Origin: Caldilineaceae bacterium bin34
GTDB lineage: Bacteria; Chloroflexota; Anaerolineae; Caldilineales; Caldilineaceae
Assembly (NCBI GenBank): GCA_002238555.1
Contig: MPMO01000009.1
Location: 42,258 to 106,257, forward strand
DNA length: 64,000 bases
Reading direction: 5' to 3'
A program made the translations under genes and the position numbers. The notes under the pieces were generated by a model. The model was not told the DNA's origin, ran no database searches, and saw only the letters and a program-made list of their open reading frames with translations. This document shows positions 63,609-64,000 of the stretch, one piece after another; position 1 is the stretch's first letter, and every line of letters begins with the position of its first letter.

Positions 63609-64000
63609 TACTACAGTTGTAAAGCAACAAGTTGTGCCTGTCTACGGTAGTGGCAGCACTGGGCCGTCCAGGCATGCAGCCGCTTCCAGTCCAGCCAGGC
63701 CAGGACATGGTCCGTGGCGGGCACGATGCGCAGCCGCGTCTGCCACAGCAGGTGGCGCACGGCCGCCAGGCTCAGGCCGACGCCAGCCCGCGGGACCGCT
63801 TGAAGGCCGCCAGGCTGCCCGTGGGCTTTTTTTTTGCCGGGGACGCCGCCTCCGGCAGCGTGGCGGCCCGCAACACGGCCAGCAGGGCCAGGGCCCAGAG
63901 GGCCAGGGTCATGTGCCGGTACCAGCCGGTGGCGCTGCGCACCTCGTACTCGTCCAGGCCCACCTCCTGCTTGGCGGCCTTGAAGTCGCTCTCGATGCAC
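63609..64000 (-). mobile_element. IS701-family insertion sequence, second copy, cut by window edge
   Basis: The terminal repeat TACTACAGTTG begins right after CTAG (63605-63608), the same end and CTAR target type as the copy at 53774. The rest of the element continues beyond the window. Confidence 0.78.
63611..64000 (-). pseudogene. IS701-family transposase C-terminal part, frameshifted
   Basis: The minus strand reads [20 protein letters not shown] from the window edge, then [20 protein letters not shown] and [15 protein letters not shown], where the frame ends. The true tail [20 protein letters not shown], then WTAQCCHYRRQAQLVALQL, is in the next frame, so one shift lies near 63785. The stop codon falls inside the terminal repeat. 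It resembles but is not identical to the copy at 53797. Confidence 0.78.

Overview
The window is high-GC bacterial chromosome, best explained as an uncultured Chloroflexota bacterium (Caldilineaceae-like). This is an inference from gene content: a bacterial Elp3, Tat/lipobox sugar-binding proteins with short Ala/Pro/Thr-rich linkers, a 'TPxP' proline-rich secreted-type protein, PucR and DUF418 proteins, and several degraded insertion sequences. No rRNA, tRNA or CRISPR array was recognised.

Region 1 (1-13146): a cut MFS transporter, a small membrane protein with a strong terminator, a PucR regulator behind a promoter that overlaps a repeated palindrome, an M24 peptidase and a CDF-type cation transporter. 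A minus-strand run follows: solute-binding lipoprotein, JAMM/Mec-like protease, ThiS-like sulfur carrier, rhodanese-E1 enzyme, CysM-like cysteine synthase and an SDR. The four central genes form a protein-thiocarboxylate route to cysteine, and the carrier carries residues after its diglycine. A CtaG-like membrane protein follows.

Region 2 (13523-34852): housekeeping and envelope genes. They include an AAA-ATPase/PD-(D/E)XK protein, MutY, two nucleotidyltransferase-type proteins (one a CCA-adding enzyme), an RmlD-like reductase, three glycosyltransferases, galactokinase, and a DEDDh exonuclease fused to a helicase that has lost its ATPase motifs. A Trm9/ALKBH8-like methyltransferase is divergently paired with Elp3, which suggests a bacterial cm5U-to-mcm5U wobble-uridine pathway. 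A PhoB/PhoR-like two-component pair closes the region.

Region 3 (34836-48475): a tightly overlapping operon (COG4091 oxidoreductase, aldo/keto reductase, PAP2-like protein), ArsC, then phoU-pstBACS on the minus strand. A sugar ABC transporter operon on the plus strand (two permeases, a small lipoprotein, a binding protein) ends at a 14-bp-stem hairpin.

Region 4 (48489-64000): an accessory, rearranged zone. A decayed IS lies directly upstream of livGFHM. An ISAs1-family element, itself split by an IS701-family element, separates livM from livK and keeps an 11-bp target duplication. Beyond livK, a second end of the first IS type is fused to a 5'-truncated copy of the sugar-binding protein gene, which runs into a DUF418 gene. 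A two-gene AbiE-like (type IV) toxin-antitoxin module with a leaderless-type promoter, followed by a serine-recombinase fragment, sits between two ~400-bp diverged copies of the DUF418 3' end. Another IS701-family element truncates a proline-rich protein gene at the right edge.
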